NCBI GenBank assembly: GCA_017438745.1
Contig: JAFRUS010000062.1
Location: 1-64,000 of the forward strand
DNA length: 64,000 bases
Source of the DNA: Oscillospiraceae bacterium
Lineage (GTDB): Bacteria; Bacillota; Clostridia; Oscillospirales; Ruminococcaceae
Direction: 5' to 3'
The notes beneath the pieces are model-generated. The model saw only the letters and a program-made list of their open reading frames with translations, was not told where the DNA came from and searched no databases. Both the position numbers and the translations under genes were made by a program. This document shows positions 25,197 to 34,339 of the stretch, in pieces. Numbering within the stretch: position 1 is the stretch's first letter; the number at the start of each line of letters is the position of its first letter.

Positions 25197-25235
25197 AACC
25201 GGTCATCCCTGAAATACGGGATGGCCGGTTTTGTG
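25197..25235 (+). terminator. Terminator of the CotH gene
   Basis: ACCGGTCATCCC and GGGATGGCCGGT flank TGAAATAC and are followed by TTTTGTG. Almost the same hairpin recurs at 28979-29014. Confidence 0.85.
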
Positions 25236-25258
25236 TTATACCAGCATACTTTGGAAGA

Positions 25259-25603
25259 ATGCCGTTATATGATAATGATGGTAACATGATTTCCGGATAT
25301 ATAGATGAAAATAAGACGGACTTTGAATATGATCCGAAGAATGGCTTGACATCGAGTGGTGAATTAGAGTATACTTATGATGTAGAATGCAACAGGATTA
25401 AAGTTTCTGAAGACAGAAAAGCAACAACATATCTTTATGATACAAACCGTAAATTACCGAGAGTAATAAAGAAAACAACTGATGGGCATTCAACGATTTA
25501 TGTATATGGTGCAGAACTGATAAGTGAAACTTCAGGTGATGAACATATGATATACTTACAGCATATCCAAAAGCGTATTGAAAGGATGCATTGTAATGAA
25601 TGA
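25259..25603 (+). pseudogene. Rhs/YD-repeat protein remnant
   Basis: The 114-residue frame contains YD-repeat text: YDNDGNMISGYIDENKTDFEYD, GELEYTYDVECNRIKV, TTYLYDTNRKLPRVIKK, YGAELISETSGDEHMIY. In intact Rhs proteins this region precedes the DYRGS segment and RhsA core end, followed by a variable toxin. Here it switches after HMIY to a 15-residue tail (LQHIQKRIERMHCNE) and stops, overlapping the next gene by 8 bases. The N-terminal bulk and secretion signal are also missing. It is therefore a fragment with an internal deletion joining the Rhs core to the last residues of the toxin. Confidence 0.75.
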
Positions 25604-25919
25604 AAAAGATTTAGAAGATTTTGACGATGAAGAAGAAATAGATTTATTAGAAATGTTCTTACGTGGGACTTTTCATCAAGATATGGGAGACCCTGATGAT
25701 GCACTTGAGGAATTAATATGTAGTTCTGATGTACCTGAGTTAGAGGAACATGCGGCATGTATACGAGAATTTTTGGAATCTGAACTAGATGAAGCTCAAA
25801 AAGAAAAGTATTTAACAGATAATGTGTATATTTATTTTCCTGCATTGAATACTACGCCTCTTGAGTGGCTGAAAAGTGTGCTGGCGACAATTGAGTCTTA
25901 TAAACAATCAATTAAATGA
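25596..25919 (+). CDS. CdiI-like immunity protein (orphan)
   Basis: 107 residues, acidic. The opening LLEMFLRGTFHQDM and the later LNTTPLEWLKSVLATIE match the pattern of contact-dependent growth inhibition immunity proteins (CdiI_2-like: a conserved FHQD and a C-terminal WL motif). The ATG at 25596 is preceded by AAAGG at 10 bases and overlaps the stop of the Rhs fragment, as is typical for toxin-immunity pairs. With no toxin left, it may protect against siblings that still have one. Confidence 0.65.
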   Translation: MNEKDLEDFDDEEEIDLLEMFLRGTFHQDMGDPDDALEELICSSDVPELEEHAACIREFLESELDEAQKEKYLTDNVYIYFPALNTTPLEWLKSVLATIESYKQSIK

Positions 25920-25945
25920 ATGTTTAAAATAATAAATAACAATCA

Positions 25946-25985
25946 ATTCGGGTATCTGATGATGTATTCAGATACTCGAATTTTG
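25946..25985 (+). terminator. Terminator of the immunity gene
   Basis: ATTCGGGTATCTGA (25946-25959) pairs with TCAGATACTCGAAT (25968-25981), one wobble, then TTTTGAT. Confidence 0.8.
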
Positions 25986-26036
25986 ATAATAGGATTCTTA
26001 ATGAACGTAAAAATTAATATACAGGAGTAATTTGAG

Positions 26037-28964
26037 TTGAATAAAACCCGATTTCTGATTTTACTTATGCTTTCCTGTTTTCTGCTTACATCATGTGTTA
26101 AGCAAGGCGCCGGAAATAATAATGAATTTAAAGATAAAGATGTTATTCAGACAGCGAGAGTAATCAAAGAATATGAAGCCGAAAAAATCAAGAGTAATTT
26201 TGATGTGCTTTCAGGCATCAGCGATGGAATAACTTATGGAATTAATTACTCTACAAATTATTCTGTGTATTATGTAAATATTAATTCACCTGAAGAACGA
26301 TATTCGTTTTCGTCTGACCTTGCAGGAATATCCTGCATGAAGGAGCAAAACGGCAAGCTTTATATCTACGGATACAATAATAATGACAGCTATAAGATAT
26401 ATACTTATTCTGATGATATGCAGATAATCTCTGAAGTTGCTGATGAAGAGAAACAATGCATGCAAATAGCACCTCTTCACGACGGAAGGATTGCTGCCTA
26501 TTGTTTGGATGGATTAAGATCATACCTTACAATGTATTCAGCTGATGGTGAAGTATTAAACAAAGCATATCCTGATATTTTTAATATAGGCGGAAGTTTA
26601 TGGATACATGATATTATTGCAACAGATAATGATAATATTATGATGCTTGGAAAGTATAATGATGAGTTCCATATTTATATTTTCAGTGCGGAACTTGAAC
26701 TGTTAGATGATATATATTTTGATTGTGACTACGCTGAAAATTTCTGGTTTTCAGACTGCGATGGAAAGATATATCTTAATCGTAATAGTTTTGATGAGAC
26801 AGCGACGGAATTTTATATGATAAATGAATCAGATTTTTCCGCTGAATATGTGACTTCGCTGATTTCAGTTGATTACACGCTTCCGGGAAGCGGAGACTAT
26901 GATTATCTCTATGCAAAGAATGATGAAATATACGGATTTCAGATCGATGGAGAAAAATCTAATAAAATCCTTGAAAATATAAGTGATGATAATTTATATA
27001 ATTTTTTCACTTGTTCCGACGGCCTTTGTTACTGTACTAATGACAATAAGCATACAGAGCAGATTGCTAAGAAGAACTCCGGAAAAAAGGAAAATGTATA
27101 TAAACTTGTTGAGTCTGATCTGTTTGGATGTGAACGTCTTTCGTACAGGGATCATTTTCAGGCTTTAAGATATGCAGACAATAGTTATGAAGCATATGAT
27201 ATTTCACTCAGTACTAATGAAGCGGAAATAATATCGCTTGATATGGACGATTCCATGTATGTTATCGATGCACTGATAAGCAGTACAAATGTCTACGTTG
27301 ATCTGCAGGATGATACGGAAACAGGTTATATCAGATGCTTTGACAGAAAAGGAAAAGAGGTATATGAGTACGAATCAGCCGGAAATATTGAAGACTTTTC
27401 TGTTATGAGTGACGGCGGATTGTTTTTAATAGAAACAGATGTTGCAACTGGTGAATTCATTTTTTCTTTATTACATGGTGAAGAAGCAGAACCAGTTCGT
27501 CTGACATTGAGCGGATTGCCGGATGAAGAGATCATCGCTGCATGTTTTCCTTCGCAGGAGGATAATACCGTACTTCTGAGGTCAGAAAATTATTTGTATG
27601 CTGGTAAAATAAACGAAAATAACTTTGATCTCGAAGTTCTGGCTTCGATTAAGCAGCTGAACAGTATTCTGGAGACCGGAATCTATAACTTTTTTTATGA
27701 AAACGGTCAGATGTATATTGTATCAGGAAATGATCTTTACAGACTTATAGTTCCGGATAATTCACATGAAAAGCAGAAGAAGCCTGAGAAGAAACTGGAC
27801 GTTGTTTATATAAACTGTCTGCCTGATAACTGGGTGAATGAACAGTTTGAAAAGGATAATCCTGATTTTGAGATAGTTCCGGTTGTATTCAGTTCCTCAG
27901 AAGAGGATTTTATAGAGAAACTGAATCTTATGCTGGTATCTGACGATACTGTTGATGTAGTCGTTATGAAAGATGAAGGCCAGTGTGACTATAGTATTAT
28001 CCGTGACAATTATAAAGGCATATACGCTGATCTGTACCGGGTAATGAGTTCAGATCCTGATTTCGGAATGGATGATTTCAGAATGAATGTTCTGTCTGCT
28101 CTGGAGTATAAGGGAGCGCTGTTTCAGATGGTGCCGTATTTCACTGTAAGGACTATTCTGGGTAAAGAGAGTACAGAGCAGAGCAGAGATAACTGGACGG
28201 TTGAAGATTTTACATTTCATCTGAGAAATAATCCGGACAGTACATTTTTCAGAAATGACAGAGAAATAGTTTCAAAATCAGCGTTAAACCTCATGTCATT
28301 TTATAATTATGAAAAAGATGAATGCTTTTTTGATACAGATAAATTCAGAGATCTGATAGAAACTGTTCAGAAATTTCCTGAGACAGCGAATATTGTTTCA
28401 GATTTTGATCTGTACGATATTGAACTTAACAATTATAATCAGATCAATGAAGCGGAGCATGCATACTTTAACGGAAACAGTGTCAGAAATATCGGTTTCC
28501 CGGATGTGCCCGGAAACGGAGCGATGATAGTGCCTGATATTCAGCTTTCAATTATGGATAACAGAGTAACCGAGGATACGGCTTGGGAGTTTATAAAGTA
28601 CTATCTGTCTGAGGAATACTTTGATCAGCATTATGCAGAAAACAGACAGTTCCCGATTGTAAATGCTCTCAGCGATAAGCTGAAAAATATAACACAGAAC
28701 ATTACTGAAGACAGCGAGTTTCTTTCGCTAAACGCCTGTGATTTCAATAAAAATCCTGTAAAACTCACTGCACCTGATAAGAAATATACTGACGCAGTAG
28801 ATGAAATAATCAACGGTGCTTCAGTTATATACAGATACGATTTCCGTATAGACAGTATCTTTTATGATGAATACTTTGAATACACGGAAGGCGAACAGTC
28901 ACTTTCGGATATGTCGAAGGATATTCAGAAGAAGGTACAAATATATCTTGGCGAGCGAAGCTGA
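26037..28964 (+). CDS. Large lipoprotein with C-terminal extracellular solute-binding domain
   Basis: 975 residues from a TTG start with AGGAG 9 bases upstream. The signal peptide ends in the lipobox LLTSC, so the protein is anchored at the outer face of the membrane. Residues 40-570 contain repeated short strands ending in Asp/Tyr-rich turns, resembling a beta-propeller sensor. From about residue 585 (KLDVVYINCLPDNWVNEQFEKDNP) to the end it follows the family 1 ABC solute-binding pattern (FxxxxNLMLVSDDTVDVVVM, AYFNGNSVRNIGFP). No permease or ATPase genes are adjacent. Such fusions are frequent in Ruminococcus-like bacteria and are of unknown ligand. Monocistronic. Confidence 0.75.
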   Translation: MNKTRFLILLMLSCFLLTSCVKQGAGNNNEFKDKDVIQTARVIKEYEAEKIKSNFDVLSGISDGITYGINYSTNYSVYYVNINSPEERYSFSSDLAGISCMKEQNGKLYIYGYNNNDSYKIYTYSDDMQIISEVADEEKQCMQIAPLHDGRIAAYCLDGLRSYLTMYSADGEVLNKAYPDIFNIGGSLWIHDIIATDNDNIMMLGKYNDEFHIYIFSAELELLDDIYFDCDYAENFWFSDCDGKIYLNRNSFDETATEFYMINESDFSAEYVTSLISVDYTLPGSGDYDYLYAKNDEIYGFQIDGEKSNKILENISDDNLYNFFTCSDGLCYCTNDNKHTEQIAKKNSGKKENVYKLVESDLFGCERLSYRDHFQALRYADNSYEAYDISLSTNEAEIISLDMDDSMYVIDALISSTNVYVDLQDDTETGYIRCFDRKGKEVYEYESAGNIEDFSVMSDGGLFLIETDVATGEFIFSLLHGEEAEPVRLTLSGLPDEEIIAACFPSQEDNTVLLRSENYLYAGKINENNFDLEVLASIKQLNSILETGIYNFFYENGQMYIVSGNDLYRLIVPDNSHEKQKKPEKKLDVVYINCLPDNWVNEQFEKDNPDFEIVPVVFSSSEEDFIEKLNLMLVSDDTVDVVVMKDEGQCDYSIIRDNYKGIYADLYRVMSSDPDFGMDDFRMNVLSALEYKGALFQMVPYFTVRTILGKESTEQSRDNWTVEDFTFHLRNNPDSTFFRNDREIVSKSALNLMSFYNYEKDECFFDTDKFRDLIETVQKFPETANIVSDFDLYDIELNNYNQINEAEHAYFNGNSVRNIGFPDVPGNGAMIVPDIQLSIMDNRVTEDTAWEFIKYYLSEEYFDQHYAENRQFPIVNALSDKLKNITQNITEDSEFLSLNACDFNKNPVKLTAPDKKYTDAVDEIINGASVIYRYDFRIDSIFYDEYFEYTEGEQSLSDMSKDIQKKVQIYLGERS

Positions 28965-28978
28965 ACAGTTATCAAAAC

Positions 28979-29016
28979 AACGGTCATCCCTGAAATACGG
29001 GATGACCGTTTTCGTT
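28979..29016 (+). terminator. Terminator of the solute-binding lipoprotein gene
   Basis: AACGGTCATCCC (28979-28990) and GGGATGACCGTT (28999-29010) flank TGAAATAC and precede TTTTCG. Same loop and inner stem as the terminator at 25197-25235. Confidence 0.85.
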
Positions 29017-29046
29017 ACTTGAGCGGAAAAGCGTATTAAAAAACAG

Positions 29047-29134
29047 CCCTCTCCGTATGGGGGAGGACTGTAAGAAGGGGTTACGGGGCGAAGCCCCGTA
29101 ACCCCTTTACTCTGTAATCCGGCGAATCCGGATT
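29047..29134. repeat. Repeat B copy at the 3' end of dnaJ
   Basis: Contains the perfect 15-bp stem AAGGGGTTACGGGGC-GAA-GCCCCGTAACCCCTT (29075-29107), then AATCCGGCGAATCCGGATT (29116-29134), a slightly decayed AATCCGG hairpin. A further imperfect hairpin lies at 29045-29070. In the direction of dnaJ, which stops at 29141, the order is stop, AATCCGG hairpin, GGGGC hairpin. Confidence 0.85.
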
Positions 29135-29140
29135 GCAGAC

Positions 29141-30313
29141 TTAATTCTTATCTTTGAAACGTTCCTTGAATTCCTTGAGCTTGTCGAAGAAATTCTTTTT
29201 CTTTTCGTAGTTCTTGTCTTCAAGTGAAGCTTCGAATTCCTTGAGAAGTTCCTTCTGCTTCTTGTCGAGGTTCTTCGGAACTTCAACATAGACTTTAACG
29301 TACTGGTCGCCGCGTTCTGAACGCTGGAGTTTCTTGACACCCTTGCCTTTGAGTCTGAAGACTGTGCCGGTCTGTGTGCCTTCGCCGATGGAGTACTTAA
29401 CGTTTCCGTCGATAGTAGGAACCACAAGCTCGTCACCCATTACGGCCTGTGCATATGTGATCGGGATCTCACAGTGGATATCGTATTCCTCACGCTCGAA
29501 GAGAGGGTGATTCTTTACGCGTACACCTACATTGAGGTTACCGCTTGGACCGCCGTTTACACCTGCGTCACCCTGACCGCTTACTCGGAGCATCTGTCCG
29601 TCATCGATACCTGCAGGAATGTCAACTGAAAGTGATTTTGAAACACGAATACGTCCGTTTCCGCCGCACTTTGAACACGGGTTGGAAACGATCTTTCCTT
29701 TACCGCCGCACTTGGTACATGGTTTCTGTGATGAGATCACGCCGAAAGGAGTTCTCTGTGCGACCTTGACCTGACCGCGTCCGCCGCATTCCGGACAGGT
29801 CTGCGGAGTTGAACCGGCTGATGCACCTGAACCTTTACAGTCAGGACATTTGTCGAGACGGTTGATCTTGATGTCGCGCTTAACACCCATGCAGGCTTCC
29901 ATAAATTCAATTGTAACAGTTGTGTCGATGTCCTGTCCGCGTCTTGGAGCATCAGCACGTGTTCTTGTGCTTCCGCCGAAACCACCGCCGAATCCGCCTC
30001 CGAAGAGGTTTTCGAAAATGTCACCCATGTCGCCGAAAGGATTGAATCCTGCACCGCCGCCGAATCCGCCGCCGCCGTAGTTAGGATCTACACCGGCATG
30101 ACCGAACTGGTCGTAGCGTTCCTTCTTTGACGGATCTGAGAGGACTTCGTAAGCTTCATTAACTTCCTTGAACTTTTCAGCACAGTCCTTGTCGTCAGGA
30201 TGAAGGTCAGGATGATATTTTCTTGCGAGCGAACGATAAGCCTTTTTTATGTCGTCTGCACTTGCGGTTTTCTGTACGCCAAGCACTTCATAGTAGTCTC
30301 TTTTATCAGCCAT
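29141..30313 (-). CDS. dnaJ: Chaperone protein DnaJ
   Basis: 390 residues, full length. J domain at 1-70 with the HPD triad ([13 protein letters not shown]), a Gly/Phe-rich stretch at about 75-115, a cysteine-rich domain with four CxxCxGxG motifs ([32 protein letters not shown]), then the C-terminal substrate-binding domains. It stimulates DnaK ATPase and delivers unfolded proteins. Last gene of the CIRCE-controlled hrcA-grpE-dnaK-dnaJ cluster, 180 bases after dnaK. Confidence 0.97.
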   Translation of the reverse strand: MADKRDYYEVLGVQKTASADDIKKAYRSLARKYHPDLHPDDKDCAEKFKEVNEAYEVLSDPSKKERYDQFGHAGVDPNYGGGGFGGGAGFNPFGDMGDIFENLFGGGFGGGFGGSTRTRADAPRRGQDIDTTVTIEFMEACMGVKRDIKINRLDKCPDCKGSGASAGSTPQTCPECGGRGQVKVAQRTPFGVISSQKPCTKCGGKGKIVSNPCSKCGGNGRIRVSKSLSVDIPAGIDDGQMLRVSGQGDAGVNGGPSGNLNVGVRVKNHPLFEREEYDIHCEIPITYAQAVMGDELVVPTIDGNVKYSIGEGTQTGTVFRLKGKGVKKLQRSERGDQYVKVYVEVPKNLDKKQKELLKEFEASLEDKNYEKKKNFFDKLKEFKERFKDKN

Positions 30314-30389
30314 ATGTTCCTCCGTATATTGCTTGAATTATGATGATGACATCAGTTCCTGCTGAATGCAGAAAAGCTGAAGTTTATGG

Positions 30390-30430
30390 ATTACAGTGAA
30401 GATCGGAGTGATACCGGAGTTCACTGTAAT
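30390..30430 (-). promoter_or_regulatory. Hairpin between dnaK and dnaJ
   Basis: ATTACAGTGAA (30390-30400) pairs perfectly with TTCACTGTAAT (30420-30430) around a 19-base loop that can itself pair in part. No T-run follows, so a transcript-processing or partial-attenuation element is more likely than a terminator. Confidence 0.5.
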
Positions 30431-30493
30431 ACGGAAATCAGAGCGAATCTGTGATCCGCCCTGAAAATCCTGTTTATAATGTTTGTATTATGA

Positions 30494-32353
30494 TTAAGCT
30501 TCTGTGAAGTCAGCGTCAACTACGTTGTCATCCTTCTTGTCGTTTACATCGCCTGCGTCAGCAGCACCGCCTGCAAATCCGCCTGCAGCAGCATTAGGAT
30601 CCTGACCGGCAGCTGCGCCTGCAGCCTGGTAAACCTTTGATGAAAGATCGTAGAATGCCTTCTGGAGTTCATCTGTCTTAGCCTTGATGTCGTCGATGTT
30701 GTCAGCCTTGAGAGCAGCCTTGAGTTCTTCGAGCTTGCTTTCGATCGGAGCCTTGTCTTCAGCGCTTACCTTGTCGCCGAATTCGCCGAGAGCCTTTTCG
30801 CACTGGAATACGAGGTTTTCACCGTTGTTCTTTGCGTCAACATCTTCACGGCGCTTCTTGTCTTCTTCAGCGAACTGTTCAGCTTCCTTGACAGCCTTGT
30901 CGATGTCTTCCTTTGACATGTTTGTTGAAGCTGTGATAGAAATGTTCTGTTCCTTGCCTGTGCCGAGGTCCTTTGCAGAAACGTGTACGATACCGTTCTG
31001 GTCGATGTCGAATGTAACTTCGATCTGTGGGATTCCTCTTGGAGCCGGTGCGATACCGTCGAGACGGAACATACCGAGCTGCTTGTTATCCTTTGCGAAT
31101 TCACGTTCACCCTGGAGAATGTTGATGTCAACGGCGCTCTGGTTATCAGCTGCAGTTGAGAAGATCTGTGACTTCTTTGTAGGAATTGTTGTATTTCTTT
31201 CGATGATCTTTGTGCATACACCGCCCATTGTTTCAAGACCGAGTGAAAGTGGTGTTACGTCGAGGAGGAGGAGACCTTCCTTAACGTCGCCGCCAAGTAC
31301 ACCGCCCTGGTAAGCAGCACCGAGAGCAACGCATTCGTCAGGGTTGATGCCCTTGAATGGATCCTTGCCTATGCGCTTCTTAACAGCTTCCTGAACAGCA
31401 GGGATTCTTGAAGAACCACCAACGAGGAGAACCTTGTTGAGGTCGCTTGCTGAGAGGCCGCTGTCCTTGAGTGCCTGATCAACAGGTCCCATTGTTGCTG
31501 CAACGAGGTCAGCTGTGAGTTCGTTGAACTTAGCCTGTGTAAGTGTGAGGTCGAGGTGCTTAGGGCCTGAAGCATCAGCTGAGATGAACGGGAGGTTGAT
31601 GTTTGAAGTTGTTGTTGATGAGAGTTCGATCTTAGCCTTTTCAGCAGCTTCCTTAAGTCTCTGCATTGCGAGCTTGTCGCCTGAAAGGTCGAGGCCTTCA
31701 GCCTGCTTGAATTCAGCGATCATCCAGTCGATGATTCTCTGGTCGAAGTCGTCACCGCCGAGACGGTTGTTACCAGCTGTAGCAAGAACTTCTGTTACGC
31801 CGTCACCCATTTCGATGATAGATACGTCGAATGTACCACCGCCAAGGTCGTAAACCATGATCTTCTGATCTTCTTCCTTATCAATACCGTAAGAAAGAGC
31901 AGCAGCTGTAGGTTCATTGATGATTCTCTTTACTGTGAGACCTGCGATCTGACCAGCGTCCTTTGTAGCCTGTCTCTGTGAGTCTGTGAAGTAAGCAGGA
32001 ACTGTGATAACAGCTTCTGTAACCTTTTCACCAAGGTAAGCTTCAGCGTCAGCCTTGAGCTTCTGGAGTACCATTGCTGAGATCTCCTGTGGTGTGTACT
32101 TCTTGCCGTCTATATCTACCTTGTAGTCTGAACCCATGTGACGCTTGATAGAGCTGATAGTCTTGTCAGGGTTTGTGATAGCCTGATGCTTTGCTGTCTG
32201 ACCAACAAGTCTTTCGCCGTTCTTTGTGAAAGCAACTACTGAAGGAGTTGTTCTTGCACCTTCTGAGTTAGGGATAACTACTGAGTTACCGCCTTCCATA
32301 ACTGCTACGCATGAGTTTGTTGTACCTAAGTCAATACCAATGATCTTTCCCAT
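30494..32353 (-). CDS. dnaK: Chaperone protein DnaK (Hsp70)
   Basis: 619 residues from the ATG at 32353 ([21 protein letters not shown]), which has AAAGGATG upstream; the in-frame start eight codons earlier is not supported. The ATPase domain spans about 1-360 with the phosphate-binding loops [22 protein letters not shown] and [12 protein letters not shown]; the substrate-binding domain follows with the linker [11 protein letters not shown]; the helical lid ends in a Gly/Ala-rich tail and [12 protein letters not shown]. Central chaperone of the operon, acting with GrpE and DnaJ. Strong codon bias like the xylanase gene. Confidence 0.98.
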   Translation of the reverse strand: MGKIIGIDLGTTNSCVAVMEGGNSVVIPNSEGARTTPSVVAFTKNGERLVGQTAKHQAITNPDKTISSIKRHMGSDYKVDIDGKKYTPQEISAMVLQKLKADAEAYLGEKVTEAVITVPAYFTDSQRQATKDAGQIAGLTVKRIINEPTAAALSYGIDKEEDQKIMVYDLGGGTFDVSIIEMGDGVTEVLATAGNNRLGGDDFDQRIIDWMIAEFKQAEGLDLSGDKLAMQRLKEAAEKAKIELSSTTTSNINLPFISADASGPKHLDLTLTQAKFNELTADLVAATMGPVDQALKDSGLSASDLNKVLLVGGSSRIPAVQEAVKKRIGKDPFKGINPDECVALGAAYQGGVLGGDVKEGLLLLDVTPLSLGLETMGGVCTKIIERNTTIPTKKSQIFSTAADNQSAVDINILQGEREFAKDNKQLGMFRLDGIAPAPRGIPQIEVTFDIDQNGIVHVSAKDLGTGKEQNISITASTNMSKEDIDKAVKEAEQFAEEDKKRREDVDAKNNGENLVFQCEKALGEFGDKVSAEDKAPIESKLEELKAALKADNIDDIKAKTDELQKAFYDLSSKVYQAAGAAAGQDPNAAAGGFAGGAADAGDVNDKKDDNVVDADFTEA

Positions 32354-32410
32354 AATGAATCCATCCTTTCGGTTCAATGTTTGTTTTTATTTGTTTTGTT
32401 GTTTGTTTAC

Positions 32411-32995
32411 TTAAGCTGTGACTGCGACCATTGCCGGTCTGATTACTCTGTCACCGAGTTTGTATCCCTTCTGGAATACCTCACATACTGTGTCTGATTC
32501 TGCATCGTCGCTTTCAACCTGCTTGATAGCGTTGTGAAGGCTCGGATCGAACTGAACACCGAGTGCTTCTATTTCTGTAACACCGAGCTTTTCGAGAATG
32601 CCTGTGAACTGTGTGAATATCATTTCAACACCCTTCTTGAAATTCTCGTCGCTGCAAGGTGCATCAAGAGCTCTGTCAAAATTGTCGAGAGCCGGAAGAA
32701 TTGCTGCTATTGTCTTTGCAGCTGAGTCTCCGTAGGCCTCAGTCTTTTCTCTTGAAGTTCTTTTGCGGAAGTTGTCGAACTCAGCGAAAAGTCTCATGTA
32801 ATTGTCCTTTTCCTTTTTGAGTTCTTCTTCAAGTGCAGTAACTTTTGCATCAGCACTTTCTTCTGCAGGTGCCTCTGAAGTTTCCTCTGCTGCTTCTGCG
32901 TTTTCTGCGGCAGCTTCTTCGGTTCCATTTTCTGAAGCTTCGTTTACTTCAAGTTCCTGTTCTGCAGTTTCTTCTGTATGCTTTTTCTTACTCAT
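32411..32995 (-). CDS. grpE: Nucleotide exchange factor GrpE
   Basis: 194 residues from the ATG at 32995. The first 70 residues are Glu/Ala-rich and disordered, then the GrpE coiled coil (EEELKKEKDNYMRLFAEFDNFRKRTSREK) and beta domain ending GYKLGDRVIRPAMVAV, the family signature. It releases ADP from DnaK. The start codon overlaps the 3' end of hrcA by 8 bases, with AAAGGA inside hrcA. Confidence 0.95.
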   Translation of the reverse strand: MSKKKHTEETAEQELEVNEASENGTEEAAAENAEAAEETSEAPAEESADAKVTALEEELKKEKDNYMRLFAEFDNFRKRTSREKTEAYGDSAAKTIAAILPALDNFDRALDAPCSDENFKKGVEMIFTQFTGILEKLGVTEIEALGVQFDPSLHNAIKQVESDDAESDTVCEVFQKGYKLGDRVIRPAMVAVTA

Positions 32996-34037
32996 TATTG
33001 TCTGGTTCCTTTCCCGCAGATTCCGGAACTTCATCTCCGGTAAGAACATCTGTTATCTTCTGCGTAAAATATTCTATATAAGGTATGATCTTGGCATAAT
33101 TAAGACGCATCGGTCCGACTATTCCGAGTGAACCGGCTTCCTTGTCACCCTTGCGGTACTTTGAAACTATCATGCTCGAGTTACCGATTATGAAGTCGTC
33201 CTTTTCTTCACTGAACATAACCTGTATTCCGCTGAAGCTGCTGTCAAGGAACTCAGCAAAATCGTTTTTGTGTTCAATGAATTTAACAATCTCGTTCTTG
33301 TCGAAATCGCTGCAGGAAATAAGATTGTTCGTGCCGCTTATTGTAAGCTCGTTGTGGAGAAGATCCTGTGAAAGTTCACACAGACCTTTTACCAGAGGAG
33401 CAAGGGTTATCATGTAAGCACCGAGTGCTGTAATAAGTTTCTCCATTCGCTCTTCCGAGAGTTCCTCAATTGAAACACCCTGAAGATTTTCCTGAATGTA
33501 ATGTGAGAAAAATGCGAGCTGTTCTTCATCAAGATCAAACTCAAGCCTGCATGCCTTGTTCTTTATGCTGCCATTCGATGTGATAAGCAGTATAAGGTAA
33601 AGCCGCTTGCCGGTCGGAACAACGTCCACCTTGGTGATGACTGAGAACTTAGGGGCTGAATTCGCAACCACAGAAGCACACTGTGTAAGCTCTGCAAGAG
33701 CCTTTCCAGCACTCTGGATTATCGATTCCTCAGTGAGATTTTCCTCTTCGCCCAGCATAGCGTCAAGTCTCTGACGTTCGCTTTCTGAAAGTTCCTCGAC
33801 TGTCATCAGCTGATCTATGTAAAGACGGTATCCGCTGAATGTAGGGATTCGCCCTGCCGATGTGTGTGGCTGTTCAAGGTATCCGAGCTGTTCAAGAACA
33901 GACATATCATTTCGTATTGTGGCTGCTGAAACGTTGATGCCCGGTACTTTTGAAATGGCCTTTGAACCAACAGGCTCACCTGTCAGAATGTACTCATCTA
34001 CAACAGCTGCCAGTATTTTTAGCTTTCGTTCATCCAT
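32988..34037 (-). CDS. hrcA: Heat-inducible transcription repressor HrcA
   Basis: 349 residues. N-terminal winged helix (residues 1-75: LKILAAVVDEYILTGEPVGSKAIS, ISxATIRNDMSVLEQLGYLEQPHTSAGRIPT) followed by the GAF-like dimerisation region. It represses its own operon by binding CIRCE, which lies 39 bases before the ATG. First gene of the heat-shock cluster; the C-terminus overlaps grpE. Confidence 0.96.
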   Translation of the reverse strand: MDERKLKILAAVVDEYILTGEPVGSKAISKVPGINVSAATIRNDMSVLEQLGYLEQPHTSAGRIPTFSGYRLYIDQLMTVEELSESERQRLDAMLGEEENLTEESIIQSAGKALAELTQCASVVANSAPKFSVITKVDVVPTGKRLYLILLITSNGSIKNKACRLEFDLDEEQLAFFSHYIQENLQGVSIEELSEERMEKLITALGAYMITLAPLVKGLCELSQDLLHNELTISGTNNLISCSDFDKNEIVKFIEHKNDFAEFLDSSFSGIQVMFSEEKDDFIIGNSSMIVSKYRKGDKEAGSLGIVGPMRLNYAKIIPYIEYFTQKITDVLTGDEVPESAGKEPDNNE

Positions 34038-34075
34038 CTGAAAGCCTCCTGATTAGCAATATTGGTTCGTAAGTG

Positions 34076-34102
34076 TTAGCACTCTATCTCTCTGAGTGCT
34101 AA
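34076..34102 (-). promoter_or_regulatory. CIRCE operator
   Basis: TTAGCACTC (34076-34084), nine bases, GAGTGCTAA (34094-34102): an exact match to the HrcA-binding CIRCE consensus, lying just downstream of the operon promoter. Confidence 0.97.
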
Positions 34103-34106
34103 ATAT

Positions 34107-34135
34107 AATTTAACATTATTTAAGGCGAATGTCAA
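34107..34135 (-). promoter_or_regulatory. Sigma-A promoter of the hrcA operon
   Basis: On the minus strand TTGACA (complement of 34130-34135), 17 bases, TAAATT (complement of 34107-34112); CIRCE follows within 5 bases. Confidence 0.8.
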
Positions 34136-34206
34136 TAGGTTTATTTATCTTTGTTAAAACTGACAAAGTGGTGGCTTGAAATTTGAAACTGCTGTTATTT
34201 GTGCAC

Positions 34207-34235
34207 AAAAAAGGCGCCCCTTTTGGCGGGACGCC
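34207..34235 (-). terminator. Terminator of ppk
   Basis: On the minus strand GGCGTCCCGCC-AAAA-GGGGCGCC followed by TTTTTT, about 100 bases beyond the ppk stop codon. Confidence 0.85.
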
Positions 34236-34270
34236 GTGGTTGTTTTTATAAGAAATATTTATGCCGATAG

Positions 34271-34291
34271 TTAGCACTCTCATTAGCACTC
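34271..34291. repeat. Two direct CIRCE half-sites
   Basis: TTAGCACTC occurs at 34271-34279 and again at 34283-34291 in the same orientation. No matching GAGTGCTAA arm is nearby. Confidence 0.7.
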
Positions 34292-34339
34292 CTGCTGATG
34301 AAGGCTGAATCGTCACAAAAAGCTCTGGCTTTCGGATGG

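Noticed and set aside
25259..25603. A functional small Rhs protein
   Set aside because: No signal or N-terminal part, and the YD repeat text breaks off abruptly; better read as a fragment.
30684..31313. 209-codon frame opposite dnaK
   Set aside because: Serine-rich complement of a highly biased coding sequence, no ribosome site.
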